Positions 33,979 to 42,581 of a stretch of 64,000 nucleotides of DNA are shown one piece after another; positions within the stretch are counted from its first letter, which is position 1, and every line of letters starts with the position of its first letter. Source of the stretch: Acidobacteriota bacterium (GTDB lineage Bacteria; Acidobacteriota; Terriglobia; Bryobacterales; Bryobacteraceae); contig JACPNQ010000031.1 of assembly GCA_016185425.1 (NCBI GenBank), forward strand, positions 174,128 through 238,127, written 5' to 3'. The notes beneath the pieces were generated by a model, which was given only the letters and a program-made list of their open reading frames with translations, was not told where the DNA came from and searched no databases. A program made the translations under genes and the position numbers.

Positions 33979-35126
33979 CCCGCCGCGGCCCGAAGCGCGG
34001 TCAACCGGGGCACGCGGCTCTTCGGCGAATCGAGACTGAAGGAGCGCGCATCGCCGAGTTGCGCCTTGATGTAGCTCTCCGTCACCTTAACCGCCTCGGC
34101 CACTTCCTTCGCCGCCTTCTCAAACGTCACCCACGCAATCGATTCCGTCGCCGTGTCGTACTCCCAAAGTCCGATCAGCCGGCCGCGATCGGTGATGGCG
34201 TGGCTCGGCAGATCGGCGATCGCGCCTACATTGGCATGCAGGTTGGCCGGCTTATCGAGCAGCGAGAGGTGATTGCGGCGATGGTGGATCAGGCCGTCGA
34301 TACTCGCCAGCAGACTGACTTGCGGCTGTTTCGGCGCTTGGAAAGAACGAAGCGCTTCGAGATCCTCCGGGAACAGCAACGCCCCATCGTCTAGCGAGGC
34401 AAGTCCTAATGGCGCCACCGCGTTCTGCGCCGCCTTCACGCCAAGGCCGGAAAACCACTGAAACTCCGACAGCTTCGCCGGTCCAATCCATTGATAGAAC
34501 CGTCGCGCGAGTTGCGCGAACGCCTCCGCATCATCGATCTGCAGCGCCGGAAAATTCCACAGCGTGTACTTGTAGCGCTGCTGATCCAGGCGTCCGTTCA
34601 CCGGTACACGGCGAATTGCGCCCGTCACCTGCAGCTTGCCGAGGCCGAGTGGAAGCGTTGTCGTCATCCCCTTCTTCACACCCTCCGGACCCAGGCTGCG
34701 CGAAGCGCCGCCGATCGCCTCGCGAATCCCATCCGGGTCCATCGTGCCCTTCTTCAGCGCCTGCAAAATGGCCGCGCACAATTTGTCGATCTCCTTCTCC
34801 GTCACCCCGAGCTTGGCCGCCACCTTCAGCGGCATCTCGGCGGCATCGCGGCCGCAGCGCAGGCCCAGCGCGAAATCGGAGTGTGGAAGCACATAGGTGC
34901 AGCCGCGCGCCGATGGCAGCTCGTGAATCTCCAGATTAACCACCGCCTTGTCCACCGCCTCACGGGAAGTACCGGCGCGCGCAAACAGAGTGAGATAGGG
35001 ATTCACGCCCGCTACAGATCGCGCCCATCCCGTCCTTTCCAGCACCGCGGCCGGCGGATCTCCCTGTAGCGTCCCGTCCAACCCCTGCTTATGTGCCCAC
35101 CAGGCGCGCAGCGCGTTCGCATCCAT
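33975..35126 (-). CDS. Winged-helix DNA-binding protein, AlkZ/HTH_42 family
   Basis: 383 residues. Markers of the HTH_42 family (AlkZ-type DNA glycosylases and relatives): LRAWWAHKQGLDG at the start, VLERTGWARSVAGVNPYLTL, LPSARGCTYVLPHSDFALGL and RAIR-like segments such as GAIRRVPVNGRLDQQRYKYT, ending with WVTFEKAAKEVAEAV. AlkZ-type proteins excise interstrand crosslinks and bulky adducts using a Q-x-Q or Q-x-D motif. I do not see that motif with confidence, so this branch may only bind DNA. The gene is single, convergent with the TPR gene (4-base overlap) and 134 bases from the divergent outer-membrane protein gene; that gap shows no other feature. Confidence 0.75.
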   Translation of the reverse strand: MDANALRAWWAHKQGLDGTLQGDPPAAVLERTGWARSVAGVNPYLTLFARAGTSREAVDKAVVNLEIHELPSARGCTYVLPHSDFALGLRCGRDAAEMPLKVAAKLGVTEKEIDKLCAAILQALKKGTMDPDGIREAIGGASRSLGPEGVKKGMTTTLPLGLGKLQVTGAIRRVPVNGRLDQQRYKYTLWNFPALQIDDAEAFAQLARRFYQWIGPAKLSEFQWFSGLGVKAAQNAVAPLGLASLDDGALLFPEDLEALRSFQAPKQPQVSLLASIDGLIHHRRNHLSLLDKPANLHANVGAIADLPSHAITDRGRLIGLWEYDTATESIAWVTFEKAAKEVAEAVKVTESYIKAQLGDARSFSLDSPKSRVPRLTALRAAAG

Positions 35127-35260
35127 GACGGAGAGGATAGCAGGATGGATAGGGTGTGCATGGGTGTCACAGGTGGCACAGCCAATGGCACCGTTTGCGC
35201 GCCCCGACTATTAGAATCAACCGATTAGCGTTTGGCCGCGGAAATGCTAATGGTAGAGTC

Positions 35261-36550
35261 ATGCGACGCAACACCCTATTCGGCCGCATGGTTGCCGCGG
35301 TTTTCCTGGCTGGATTTTTATTCGGTTTATTCTCCGCCAGGGCGTTCTCCTGGAACCCGAGTGACGACACAAACGTCAACTCCCGGTACACCGTGGAAAG
35401 TGTGGAAATTACCGGCGCCAATGAATCGCGGTTATCGCGTGGCCTTCGCGAGGAGTTGCGGCGTTACGTGGGTCAACGGTTTTCCCCAGAAGCCTTTGCC
35501 CGCTTGTCCGGCCGTGTTCGCGATGAGTTGAAGGCACGGCTGGTTTCGCCCAAGCTGACGAAAGGCTCGTCGCCGGACAGTGTGCGCGTCGCCCTCGACG
35601 TGATGGGCCGGCGCGTGAACGTCTCGACGGACCAGTCGCGCCTTGCCTGGCATACCCAACAGGGCTGGACCGGGAGCCTGATGCTTACGGTCGAACAGCG
35701 CGACAGGCAGCGGCTGACGCTGAGCGGCTTCTCCGATGGCGATACCGCCACCGAACGCCGCACCGGAGCGTCCGCTGGTTATTCCCACACTCTCTTTCAC
35801 GGCCGGATTCGATCGGGTTTTACCGTGTCGACGGCTGAAGCGAAATACGACGCCCGCACGCTAAGCGCGGCGGGAACGAATGAGCTATATCGCAATGTCG
35901 ACAGTTTCCAACCTACTGTGACGTTCGTCCCATGGCGTGGTGACGACCGGGAAGAACTCGCAGTGGAGGTCGGCGTGCGGTTACAGCGATTCGCGCTCTT
36001 GTCCCCTGAGGCGAATCGTCATGTTGCCTCCCACGCGCTGGTAAATACTCTGCGATACCGGCGCGTGCGAGGCGATTTGGAAACGGGAAGGCTTACGTTG
36101 ACCGGACTTGCCGGACTCTCCCACTCGATCGGCGGTAACTATGCATTTGACCGGCAGGAGGTGCGCGGCGGAGTGGAGTATCATCGGGGCCCGTCGCGGC
36201 TGACGGTGGATTTCACCGGCGGCGCGCTCCACGGCAACGCGCCGTTTTTGGAGCGTTTCGCCGCGGGGAACACGCAACTGCTGCGCGGCTGGAACAAGTT
36301 TGAGATCGCGCCCCTCGGCGCCAACAGGCTGATCGCCTCCAACATCGAATACGGGCATTCGGTGAAGGGTAAGCTGGAAGCGTCGGCGTTTGTGGATACC
36401 GGGTCCATTTGGAATCGCGGCACAACGCAGATCGCGCGGACATCGGCCGGCTGCGGCTTGCGGACGCGCGATGGATTCTATTTCTATGTGGCGTTTCCTT
36501 TACGCGACGGACGGATTGAACCGATGCTGATGACTGGGGCGACTTTTTGA
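35261..36550 (+). CDS. BamA/TamA-like outer-membrane protein
   Basis: 429 residues from ATG 35261 (SD-like GGTAG before it). The signal peptide is MRRNTLFGRMVAAVFLAGFL. One POTRA-like domain (about 35-110, SVEITGANESRLSRGLREEL, VRDELKARL) precedes a beta-barrel of alternating strands (GASAGYSHTLFHGRIRSGFT, LTGLAGLSHSIGGNYAFDRQ, VDFTGGALHGNAPFLERFAA) and an L-R-G-W segment (NTQLLRGWNKFEI), a D15/Omp85 barrel hallmark. It ends MLMTGATF, with a terminal phenylalanine. With one POTRA it resembles short Omp85 members used for secretion or lipid transfer rather than BamA itself. The next gene starts within its stop codon. Confidence 0.8.
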   Translation: MRRNTLFGRMVAAVFLAGFLFGLFSARAFSWNPSDDTNVNSRYTVESVEITGANESRLSRGLREELRRYVGQRFSPEAFARLSGRVRDELKARLVSPKLTKGSSPDSVRVALDVMGRRVNVSTDQSRLAWHTQQGWTGSLMLTVEQRDRQRLTLSGFSDGDTATERRTGASAGYSHTLFHGRIRSGFTVSTAEAKYDARTLSAAGTNELYRNVDSFQPTVTFVPWRGDDREELAVEVGVRLQRFALLSPEANRHVASHALVNTLRYRRVRGDLETGRLTLTGLAGLSHSIGGNYAFDRQEVRGGVEYHRGPSRLTVDFTGGALHGNAPFLERFAAGNTQLLRGWNKFEIAPLGANRLIASNIEYGHSVKGKLEASAFVDTGSIWNRGTTQIARTSAGCGLRTRDGFYFYVAFPLRDGRIEPMLMTGATF

Positions 36551-37131
36551 CAATTCCATCCCGAGCCGCTGCACTGATAGCGCTATTCGGCGTCATCCCG
36601 TTTCTGCGTGGATGGGCGCCGACGGGTCTCGTCCTGCGCCAGGACGATGGATATTTGCGGGTTTCCGCGCCCAATCTGCACTTTTTGGAAGGGAAAACAC
36701 TGCGCCGCCTGCAGGACGGAGCGGGCTTGGTATTCTCCCTGCAGCTCTCGCTTTCCAATGACCAGTTCCGCACCGTCTCCCGCCGGCAGTTGGAACGCTT
36801 TGTCGTGAGCTTCGATCTCTGGGAAGAAAAGTTCGCCATCGTGCGCCTCGGCGCCGCCAAACAGCAAGCCTCGCATCTGTCGCGCGAAGCGGCCGAGCGC
36901 TGGATGTTCTCCCATTCGAGTCTCCCGCTGCATGGCCTAGCGCCGGATGCGTCGCACTGGGTGCGTGCCGAGTTGCGCGCCGACGATCCGCGCGATGCGG
37001 GCGGATTCCTGCTCGACCCCAGCGTTACGCTGACGCGCCTGGTGGAATGGTTCGGGCGCGCCCAGCGCGGAGAAACCGAGCGGTGGAGCCTGGAGCAGGG
37101 GCCATTCCGTCCGGCCGAGCTGGAGCGCTAG
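36547..37131 (+). CDS. DUF4390-like secreted protein upstream of the sensor kinase
   Basis: 194 residues read from a TTG that overlaps the preceding TGA by 4 bases (TTGA). After a short hydrophobic start (AALIALFGVIPFLRGWAP), LRVSAPNLHFLEGKTLRRLQ leads into a beta-rich domain: DGAGLVFSLQLSLSNDQ, RFVVSFDLWEEKFAIVRLGA. The size, fold pattern and position directly before an NtrY-like kinase match DUF4390 proteins of Proteobacteria. I assign this by pattern and context, not by an unambiguous motif. The protein is probably periplasmic. It may feed a signal from the outer-membrane protein to the kinase; that link is inferred from gene order only. Confidence 0.6.
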   Translation: MTIPSRAAALIALFGVIPFLRGWAPTGLVLRQDDGYLRVSAPNLHFLEGKTLRRLQDGAGLVFSLQLSLSNDQFRTVSRRQLERFVVSFDLWEEKFAIVRLGAAKQQASHLSREAAERWMFSHSSLPLHGLAPDASHWVRAELRADDPRDAGGFLLDPSVTLTRLVEWFGRAQRGETERWSLEQGPFRPAELER

Positions 37132-37140
37132 ACTGCAACC

Positions 37141-38553
37141 GTGAGCCTGCGAACCAAGCTGATTGTCGTTTTTCTGGCAGCCACGCTTGCCCCGATGGCG
37201 GTATTGGTATGGGTCACCATCCATCTGTTTGAGACGAGTCTGCGTCAGGCGACGACGGACGAGTTGGACGAGATATCGGTCTCGCTGCGCAAGACCGGGC
37301 TCGAGATGTATCAAACGGCGCGCGAAGTGTTGAAGGCCGACGCGCAGTCAGGGCGCGTCGCGCCGCGCAAGTGGCTGCCTAAGGATGCCGAACAGTGGCC
37401 CGCCTCTGTCTCCGCATTCGCCGCCAGCGGAGAACCGGAATGGTTCGGCACCAGTGGAGCCGCTGGCGAAGTGCTGCAATACCTGATGCTTCGCGCCGAC
37501 GGCGAGATCTGGCTGTACGAACGCAAGCTTGGCGTCGGTATGAACGGGTTGACCGATCAGTTCACGCGCGCCAGGGACCTCGTGAACCACTCGCAAAAGT
37601 ATGACCTGCGAAAAGGGTTGACCCTCACACTATTGACCACGGCGGGCGTCGTCTACCTGGTTGCCCTCGCGATCCTCTTCTGGATCGCCTTCCGAGTCAG
37701 CCGTCCGATGCGCCACCTGCGCCGCGGGCTGCAGACACTCGCGTCCGGCGACCTGACGGTACGCCTCCCTGGCGGGGGGACCGACGAAGCGGGACAGGCA
37801 ATCCGCGCATTCAACGAAACGGCGGCGCAGCTATCCGATTCAAGAGAAGAGCTGGTGCAGTTGACGCGCGTGGCGTCGTGGCAAACGCTTGCGCGAAAGA
37901 TGGCGCACGAAGTAAAAAACTCGCTCACGCCGATCCGCCTGACGATGGAGGAGATCACGGCGCGCAACGGTTCCGTCGACGCCTCGTTTCTGCGGCAGGC
38001 CTCACAGATCGTGGCCGATGAAGTGACCACGCTCGAAAAGCGAGTGAAGGCGTTTTCGGAGTTCGCCGCGGAGCCGCCGGCAAACTTGCGCTATACCGAT
38101 TTGAACGCGCTTGTCGAGGAGCGGATCGCGTTTCTGCGGCCCTTGCATCCGGGTGTTCATTACGATTTGAAACTCGCCGAAGGCGCGGCCGCGACGGCCG
38201 ACGCGGACCTGCTGCGCGGCGTCCTGACAAACCTCCTCGAGAACGCGGCGCAGGCGGTCGGTTCAGCCGGGCAGATCCTTACGAAGACCTTCGTAGAAGG
38301 AGGCAGATCCGGCATCGCCGTTGCCGATTCCGGGCCAGGGTTGAGTGAGTTGGCGCGGTCGACGCTGTTCGAGCCATCGATCACTTTCAAGAGAAACGGG
38401 ATGGGCCTGGGGCTTTCCATCGCGCGCCGCAGCGTGCTGCTATGCGGCGGAGAAATTGAGCACCGCGAGAGCGAGTTGGGCGGCGCCGCATTCGTCGTGA
38501 TGCTACCGGCGGCCAGCGCGGAAACGGAACATGCGAAGAATCTGGATCGTTGA
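37141..38553 (+). CDS. Sensor histidine kinase, NtrY-like
   Basis: 470 residues from GTG 37141. Membrane helix 1 (about 7-30), a periplasmic sensing region (about 31-160), helix 2 (about 162-184), HAMP (FRVSRPMRHLRRGLQTLASG), then HisKA with the phosphorylated H256 in ARKMAHEVKNSLTPIRL, and HATPase with the N box (LLENAAQA), G1 (ADSGPGL) and G2 (GMGLGLSIARRSV). The H-E-V-K-N-x-L-T-P box is typical of the NtrY/AtoS branch that pairs with sigma-54 activators. That partner follows with a 23-base overlap. The stimulus is unknown; an envelope signal is likely from the neighbours. Confidence 0.94.
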   Translation: MSLRTKLIVVFLAATLAPMAVLVWVTIHLFETSLRQATTDELDEISVSLRKTGLEMYQTAREVLKADAQSGRVAPRKWLPKDAEQWPASVSAFAASGEPEWFGTSGAAGEVLQYLMLRADGEIWLYERKLGVGMNGLTDQFTRARDLVNHSQKYDLRKGLTLTLLTTAGVVYLVALAILFWIAFRVSRPMRHLRRGLQTLASGDLTVRLPGGGTDEAGQAIRAFNETAAQLSDSREELVQLTRVASWQTLARKMAHEVKNSLTPIRLTMEEITARNGSVDASFLRQASQIVADEVTTLEKRVKAFSEFAAEPPANLRYTDLNALVEERIAFLRPLHPGVHYDLKLAEGAAATADADLLRGVLTNLLENAAQAVGSAGQILTKTFVEGGRSGIAVADSGPGLSELARSTLFEPSITFKRNGMGLGLSIARRSVLLCGGEIEHRESELGGAAFVVMLPAASAETEHAKNLDR

Positions 38554-39865
38554 CGACGAATCGAATATCGGGCTTTCGCTGCGCCTGATATTGGAACGAG
38601 AGGGGTTCGCCGTGACCACCTTTACGAGCGCCTCCGACTACCGCCGGGCGAATGGGCGCGAACAGGTGGCGCTGTTTCTGCTCGACGTCCGTCTGCCGGA
38701 TGCCTCGGGCATTGACCTGCTGCGCGAATTGAGAGCCGCCGGCATGACGGCCCCCGCGGTGATGATCTCGGGCCACGGAACAATTTCCGATGCGGTCGAA
38801 GCCGTACATGCCGGTGCCTTCGACTTCCTCGAGAAGCCTCTCCACCGTGACCGCGTGCTGCTGGCTGTGCGAAACGCGCTCGACCAGTCGGTGCTGCGTG
38901 AGGAGAATAAACGGCTGAAGGAGCAGGTCGGCAGCCCGCGCATGATCGGCGCTTCGCCGGCCTTCAACAGGATCGTCGATCAGGCAACGCTCGCCGCCAA
39001 GTCCGACGTGCGCGTGCTGCTGATCGGAGAGTCGGGCACCGGCAAAGAGCTGCTCGCGGCGCACATCCACGCGCAATCGCCGTTCGCGGGCGGACCGTTT
39101 ATTAAGGTCAATTGTGCGGCCATTCCGAATGAGCTGATGGAGAGCGAGCTCTTCGGCCACGAGAGAGGCGCATTTACCGGAGCCGCCGCCCTCCGCCGTG
39201 GAAAGTTCGAGCTGGCCGACAGCGGCACGCTCTTTCTCGATGAAGTCGGCGACCTGCCGCAGGCGGCGCAGGCGAAACTGCTGCGTGTCCTGCAGGAGGG
39301 CGAGTTCCATCGCCTTGGGGGCGAGTCGCCTATTAAAGTCACCGTCCGCGTTGTCTCGGCGACAAACAAGGACCTCTCCGCCGAAGTGGCGCAAGGACGG
39401 TTCCGTGAGGATCTCTATTACCGCCTGGCCGTCGTGCCGCTCCGCGTGCCGGCGTTGCGCGAGCGGCCGCAGGATGTGCGCGTTCTCGCCGCGCACTTTT
39501 TGGAAGAATTCTGTGGACGCAACAATGTCCGCGCGAAGCAATTCGATGGCACAGTCTTCGATCTCTTTGAACGCTATTCCTGGCCCGGCAACGCGCGCGA
39601 GCTTCGAAACGTCGTCGAACGCATGGTGATCTTGAGTCCCGGCGACATATTAGACAAGGACTCGGCTCCGATCGAGCTGCGTCTGGGCCGCGACCCGGAA
39701 GCGCCCAACTCCGTCGAGGAGGCGCGGCGGTCCGCGGAACGCGAACACATCACGCGCGCTCTCGATGAAGCGAGCTGGAACGTCTCCGCCGCGGCGCGCG
39801 CGCTGGGCATGGAGCGCACCAGCCTGCACAAGCGCATTCGCGCCCTGGGATTGGCGCGAACGTAA
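38531..39865 (+). CDS. Sigma-54-dependent response regulator, NtrC/NtrX-like
   Basis: 444 residues. A receiver domain (1-120) has acidic residues in WIVDDE and phospho-acceptor D52 in LLDVRLPDASGI. The central AAA+ domain has Walker A GESGTGKELLAAHIH, the sigma-54-contacting loop ERGAFTGAA, Walker B TLFLDEVGDLP and the R-finger region FREDLYYRLAVVPLRVPALR. The Fis-type C-terminal helix-turn-helix ends VSAAARALGMERTSLHKRIR. It should activate sigma-54 promoters when phosphorylated by the kinase encoded just upstream (23-base overlap). Targets are unknown. I did not identify a sigma-54 promoter (TGGCAC-N5-TTGC type) in the window, though I only scanned intergenic gaps. Confidence 0.96.
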   Translation: MRRIWIVDDESNIGLSLRLILEREGFAVTTFTSASDYRRANGREQVALFLLDVRLPDASGIDLLRELRAAGMTAPAVMISGHGTISDAVEAVHAGAFDFLEKPLHRDRVLLAVRNALDQSVLREENKRLKEQVGSPRMIGASPAFNRIVDQATLAAKSDVRVLLIGESGTGKELLAAHIHAQSPFAGGPFIKVNCAAIPNELMESELFGHERGAFTGAAALRRGKFELADSGTLFLDEVGDLPQAAQAKLLRVLQEGEFHRLGGESPIKVTVRVVSATNKDLSAEVAQGRFREDLYYRLAVVPLRVPALRERPQDVRVLAAHFLEEFCGRNNVRAKQFDGTVFDLFERYSWPGNARELRNVVERMVILSPGDILDKDSAPIELRLGRDPEAPNSVEEARRSAEREHITRALDEASWNVSAAARALGMERTSLHKRIRALGLART

Positions 39866-39872
39866 AAAGAGC

Positions 39873-39885
39873 GCTTATCATAAGC
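39873..39885. promoter_or_regulatory. Palindrome just before cytochrome module 2
   Basis: GCTTATCATAAGC is a perfect 13-base palindrome with one central base, 7 bases after the response-regulator stop and 2 bases before the GTG of the DUF1549 gene. It may be an operator or start-site hairpin. Function is inferred from position. Confidence 0.35.
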
Positions 39886-39887
39886 AT

Positions 39888-42581
39888 GTGCCAATTCTGA
39901 ATCGGCTCCTGCTTTTCGGCCTTGGGATCGTCGCGATGCGCGGCGCAGAATTTGACCGGGATGTGCGCCCGCTTCTGATGGCCAAGTGCATGCGCTGCCA
40001 TGGCGGCGACCGGACTGCGGCGGGGTTCGACATGACGACGGCGCAATCGTTTGCGAAGTCCGGCGTAGTGGTGAAGGGTGACCCAGCGGCAAGCAAGCTG
40101 TTTCAGTTCGTCTCCTCCGGAAAGATGCCGATGGGCGGTCCGCGGCTTAGCGAGGAGGAGGTCGGGCTGCTCGGCGACTGGATCCGCGGCGGAGCGGCCT
40201 GGGGTGCGGATCTCGCTGCGGCAAAGAAGAAGACCTGGTGGGCATTTGTGCCGCCATCCAAGCCCAAGGTTCCCAAAATCGACGGCGTCCTCAACCCAAT
40301 TGACGCCTTCCTGCTGGCAAAGTTACAAACGAAAGGCCTGGCATTCTCTCCGCGCGCCAACGATCGGGATCTCACGCGGCGCCTGCACTTCGGCCTCACC
40401 GGATTGCCGCCATCGGACGCCGACTACACCCGCTCCTACGCCGAGAACGTCGAAAAACTCCTCGCTTCCCCCGCCTATGGCGAACGTTGGGCGCGCTATT
40501 GGCTCGACGTCGTTCGCTTCGGCGAAACGGACGGCGGCGAGCACAACTTCGAACGCTTCCACGCCTGGCGGTACCGCGATTATGTCATCGACGCCTTCAA
40601 CAGCGACAAGCCCTACACCCAATTCGTCCGTGAACAGATCACTGGCGACCTGCTCGCTCCGAAGGATCCGCAAATGGTCGCCGCCACCGGCTTCCTCGTC
40701 GCCGGTCCCTGGGATTCCGTCAGCGCGGAGTTGAACAAGGACGCGTTGATGAAAAAGACCGCGCGCATGGATGAGCTGGACGACATGGTGACGACAACGT
40801 TCCACTCCTTCCAGGCGTTGACCGTGAACTGCGCGCGTTGTCACGATCACAAGTTCGATCCGATTCCCACGCGCGACTACTACTCTTTGACGGCCGTCTT
40901 CGGCGGCGTCGGCTTCGGCACGCGAGAGGTAGCAACCGATGCCGCGAAAGCAGCCTATGAATCCGCGGCCAAGCCGCTGCAGGCGGAAATTGCGCGCGTG
41001 CAGAAAGAGCTGGATGCCATCGAGCTCCCCGTGCGCACGCGGCTCATGCGCGAACGCTATCAGGCGTTGGACGAAAAGCGCCGCGACGAAAAGTATCGCG
41101 TTCCGCTCAGCCCGTTCTTCAATCGCAACACCTTTGCCCCCGTTACCGCGAAGCATTTTCGTCTCGTGATTTCCGGCCAGAGCGGCAAACTGCCGAAGAT
41201 CGACGAACTGGAGTTGCGCCCGGCCGGCTTGAGAGTCGCGAGCTTCATCGGCGCGGCGAACGCTACCGCGGCCGCTCCCGTTATCGTTTCTATCCCTTCC
41301 TCCGCACCTGCCACCGTGAGCGAGATGGTGTGGTCCACCGACCGCGTCACCGGTAAAGGCGACGGAACCATTCGCGTCTACTCGCTCGAAGCTTCCGATG
41401 ACGGCGCCAACTGGCGCGCCATCGCCGGTTCGCTCGATCACGTCAGCGCGAATGAATTGGAGCTGCCGTCCGTGAGCGACAAGGACCTAATCGCCGCCCT
41501 CCCTGCCGCCGGGCGGCAAAGACGTGTGGATCTATTGGCGGAGCGCGACGAATGGAAGAAAAAGCTGGAGGCGGTTCCACCGTTGGCGATGGTCTACGCG
41601 GCCAAGCCGCATCCCGTGGAACCTGCGTATCTGTTGGAGCGTGGCAGTGTCGCCAAGGCGAAGGAAGAGGTGTTTCCCGGAGCGCTTTCGGCGCTCGCGC
41701 ACCGTTCGGCATCGTTTGGTTTCGATGCCTCCGCGCCCGATGACAAACGGCGTAATGCGCTCGCCGATTGGATCGCAGATTCAAAGAACCCGCTCACCGC
41801 GCGCGTCATCGTCAATCGCGTCTGGTACTACCACTTCGGCAACGGCATCGTGAACACGCCGAGCGATTTCGGTCAGATGGGGGACCGTCCATCGCATCCG
41901 GAGTTGCTCGACTGGCTGGCCGTTTCATTCATGGAAAACGGTTGGAGCTTGAAGTGGCTGCAGCGCCAGATCGTCTCTTCGCAGGCGTATCAGCAGTCGT
42001 CGGCGCTGAACGAAAAAGCGTTCGGCCTCGATGCGGACAACCGCTTGCTATGGCGCATGCCGTTACACCGGATGGACGCCGAAACCCTGCGCGACTCCAT
42101 TCTCGCCGCCACGGGCAGCCTGAATTCCGAACGCGGCGGCCCGGGCTTCCTGCTGCAGAAAAAGGGCGGCGGCGGATCGTACATCTACGACGTGCTCGAT
42201 AATGACGGCCCGCCGGTATGGCGCCGTGCCGTCTATCGTTTCGTCGTGCGCGGTGGCGGACGCATATTCATGGATAGTTTCGATTGTCCCGATCCCTCCG
42301 TCGCCACGCCGCAGCGCAGCAACTCAAACACGCCTGTGCAGGCGTTGACACTGTTGAACAACACTTTTGTATTGAAGCAGTCGGAGCGGATGGCGGAGCG
42401 ATTGACGAACGAAGCGGGCGCCGGCGCCGCCGCGCAAGTCGCGCGTGCCTATTCGCTGTTGTTCGGCCGGGCCCCCTCGGAAAAGGAATTGCGCGCGGGC
42501 GTCAGCTTCATCGCCAGCCATTCGCTGGCCGCGTACGCGCGCGTGCTCTTCAACACGAACGAATTCTTATACACGCCATGA
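39888..42581 (+). CDS. PSD1-type cytochrome-like protein, DUF1549/DUF1553 (module 2)
   Basis: 897 residues from GTG 39888, chosen because it gives a signal peptide (VPILNRLLLFGLGIVAMRG). Haem site C34-M-R-C37-H38 in LLMAKCMRCHGGDRTAAGFD (planctomycete cytochrome C domain), then DUF1549 (DAFLLAKLQTKGLAFSPRAN, LHFGLTGLPP, RYWLDVVRFGETDGGEHNFE), a discoidin-like insert around 430-560 (FRLVISGQSGKLPKIDELEL) and DUF1553 (ARVIVNRVWYYHFGNGIVNT, PSDFGQMGDRPSHPELLDWL, NSNTPVQALTLLNNTFVLKQ). Its stop overlaps the DUF1501 gene by 4 bases. This is the fullest version of the module in the window. Role unknown; probably periplasmic with its Tat partner. Confidence 0.94.
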   Translation: MPILNRLLLFGLGIVAMRGAEFDRDVRPLLMAKCMRCHGGDRTAAGFDMTTAQSFAKSGVVVKGDPAASKLFQFVSSGKMPMGGPRLSEEEVGLLGDWIRGGAAWGADLAAAKKKTWWAFVPPSKPKVPKIDGVLNPIDAFLLAKLQTKGLAFSPRANDRDLTRRLHFGLTGLPPSDADYTRSYAENVEKLLASPAYGERWARYWLDVVRFGETDGGEHNFERFHAWRYRDYVIDAFNSDKPYTQFVREQITGDLLAPKDPQMVAATGFLVAGPWDSVSAELNKDALMKKTARMDELDDMVTTTFHSFQALTVNCARCHDHKFDPIPTRDYYSLTAVFGGVGFGTREVATDAAKAAYESAAKPLQAEIARVQKELDAIELPVRTRLMRERYQALDEKRRDEKYRVPLSPFFNRNTFAPVTAKHFRLVISGQSGKLPKIDELELRPAGLRVASFIGAANATAAAPVIVSIPSSAPATVSEMVWSTDRVTGKGDGTIRVYSLEASDDGANWRAIAGSLDHVSANELELPSVSDKDLIAALPAAGRQRRVDLLAERDEWKKKLEAVPPLAMVYAAKPHPVEPAYLLERGSVAKAKEEVFPGALSALAHRSASFGFDASAPDDKRRNALADWIADSKNPLTARVIVNRVWYYHFGNGIVNTPSDFGQMGDRPSHPELLDWLAVSFMENGWSLKWLQRQIVSSQAYQQSSALNEKAFGLDADNRLLWRMPLHRMDAETLRDSILAATGSLNSERGGPGFLLQKKGGGGSYIYDVLDNDGPPVWRRAVYRFVVRGGGRIFMDSFDCPDPSVATPQRSNSNTPVQALTLLNNTFVLKQSERMAERLTNEAGAGAAAQVARAYSLLFGRAPSEKELRAGVSFIASHSLAAYARVLFNTNEFLYTP

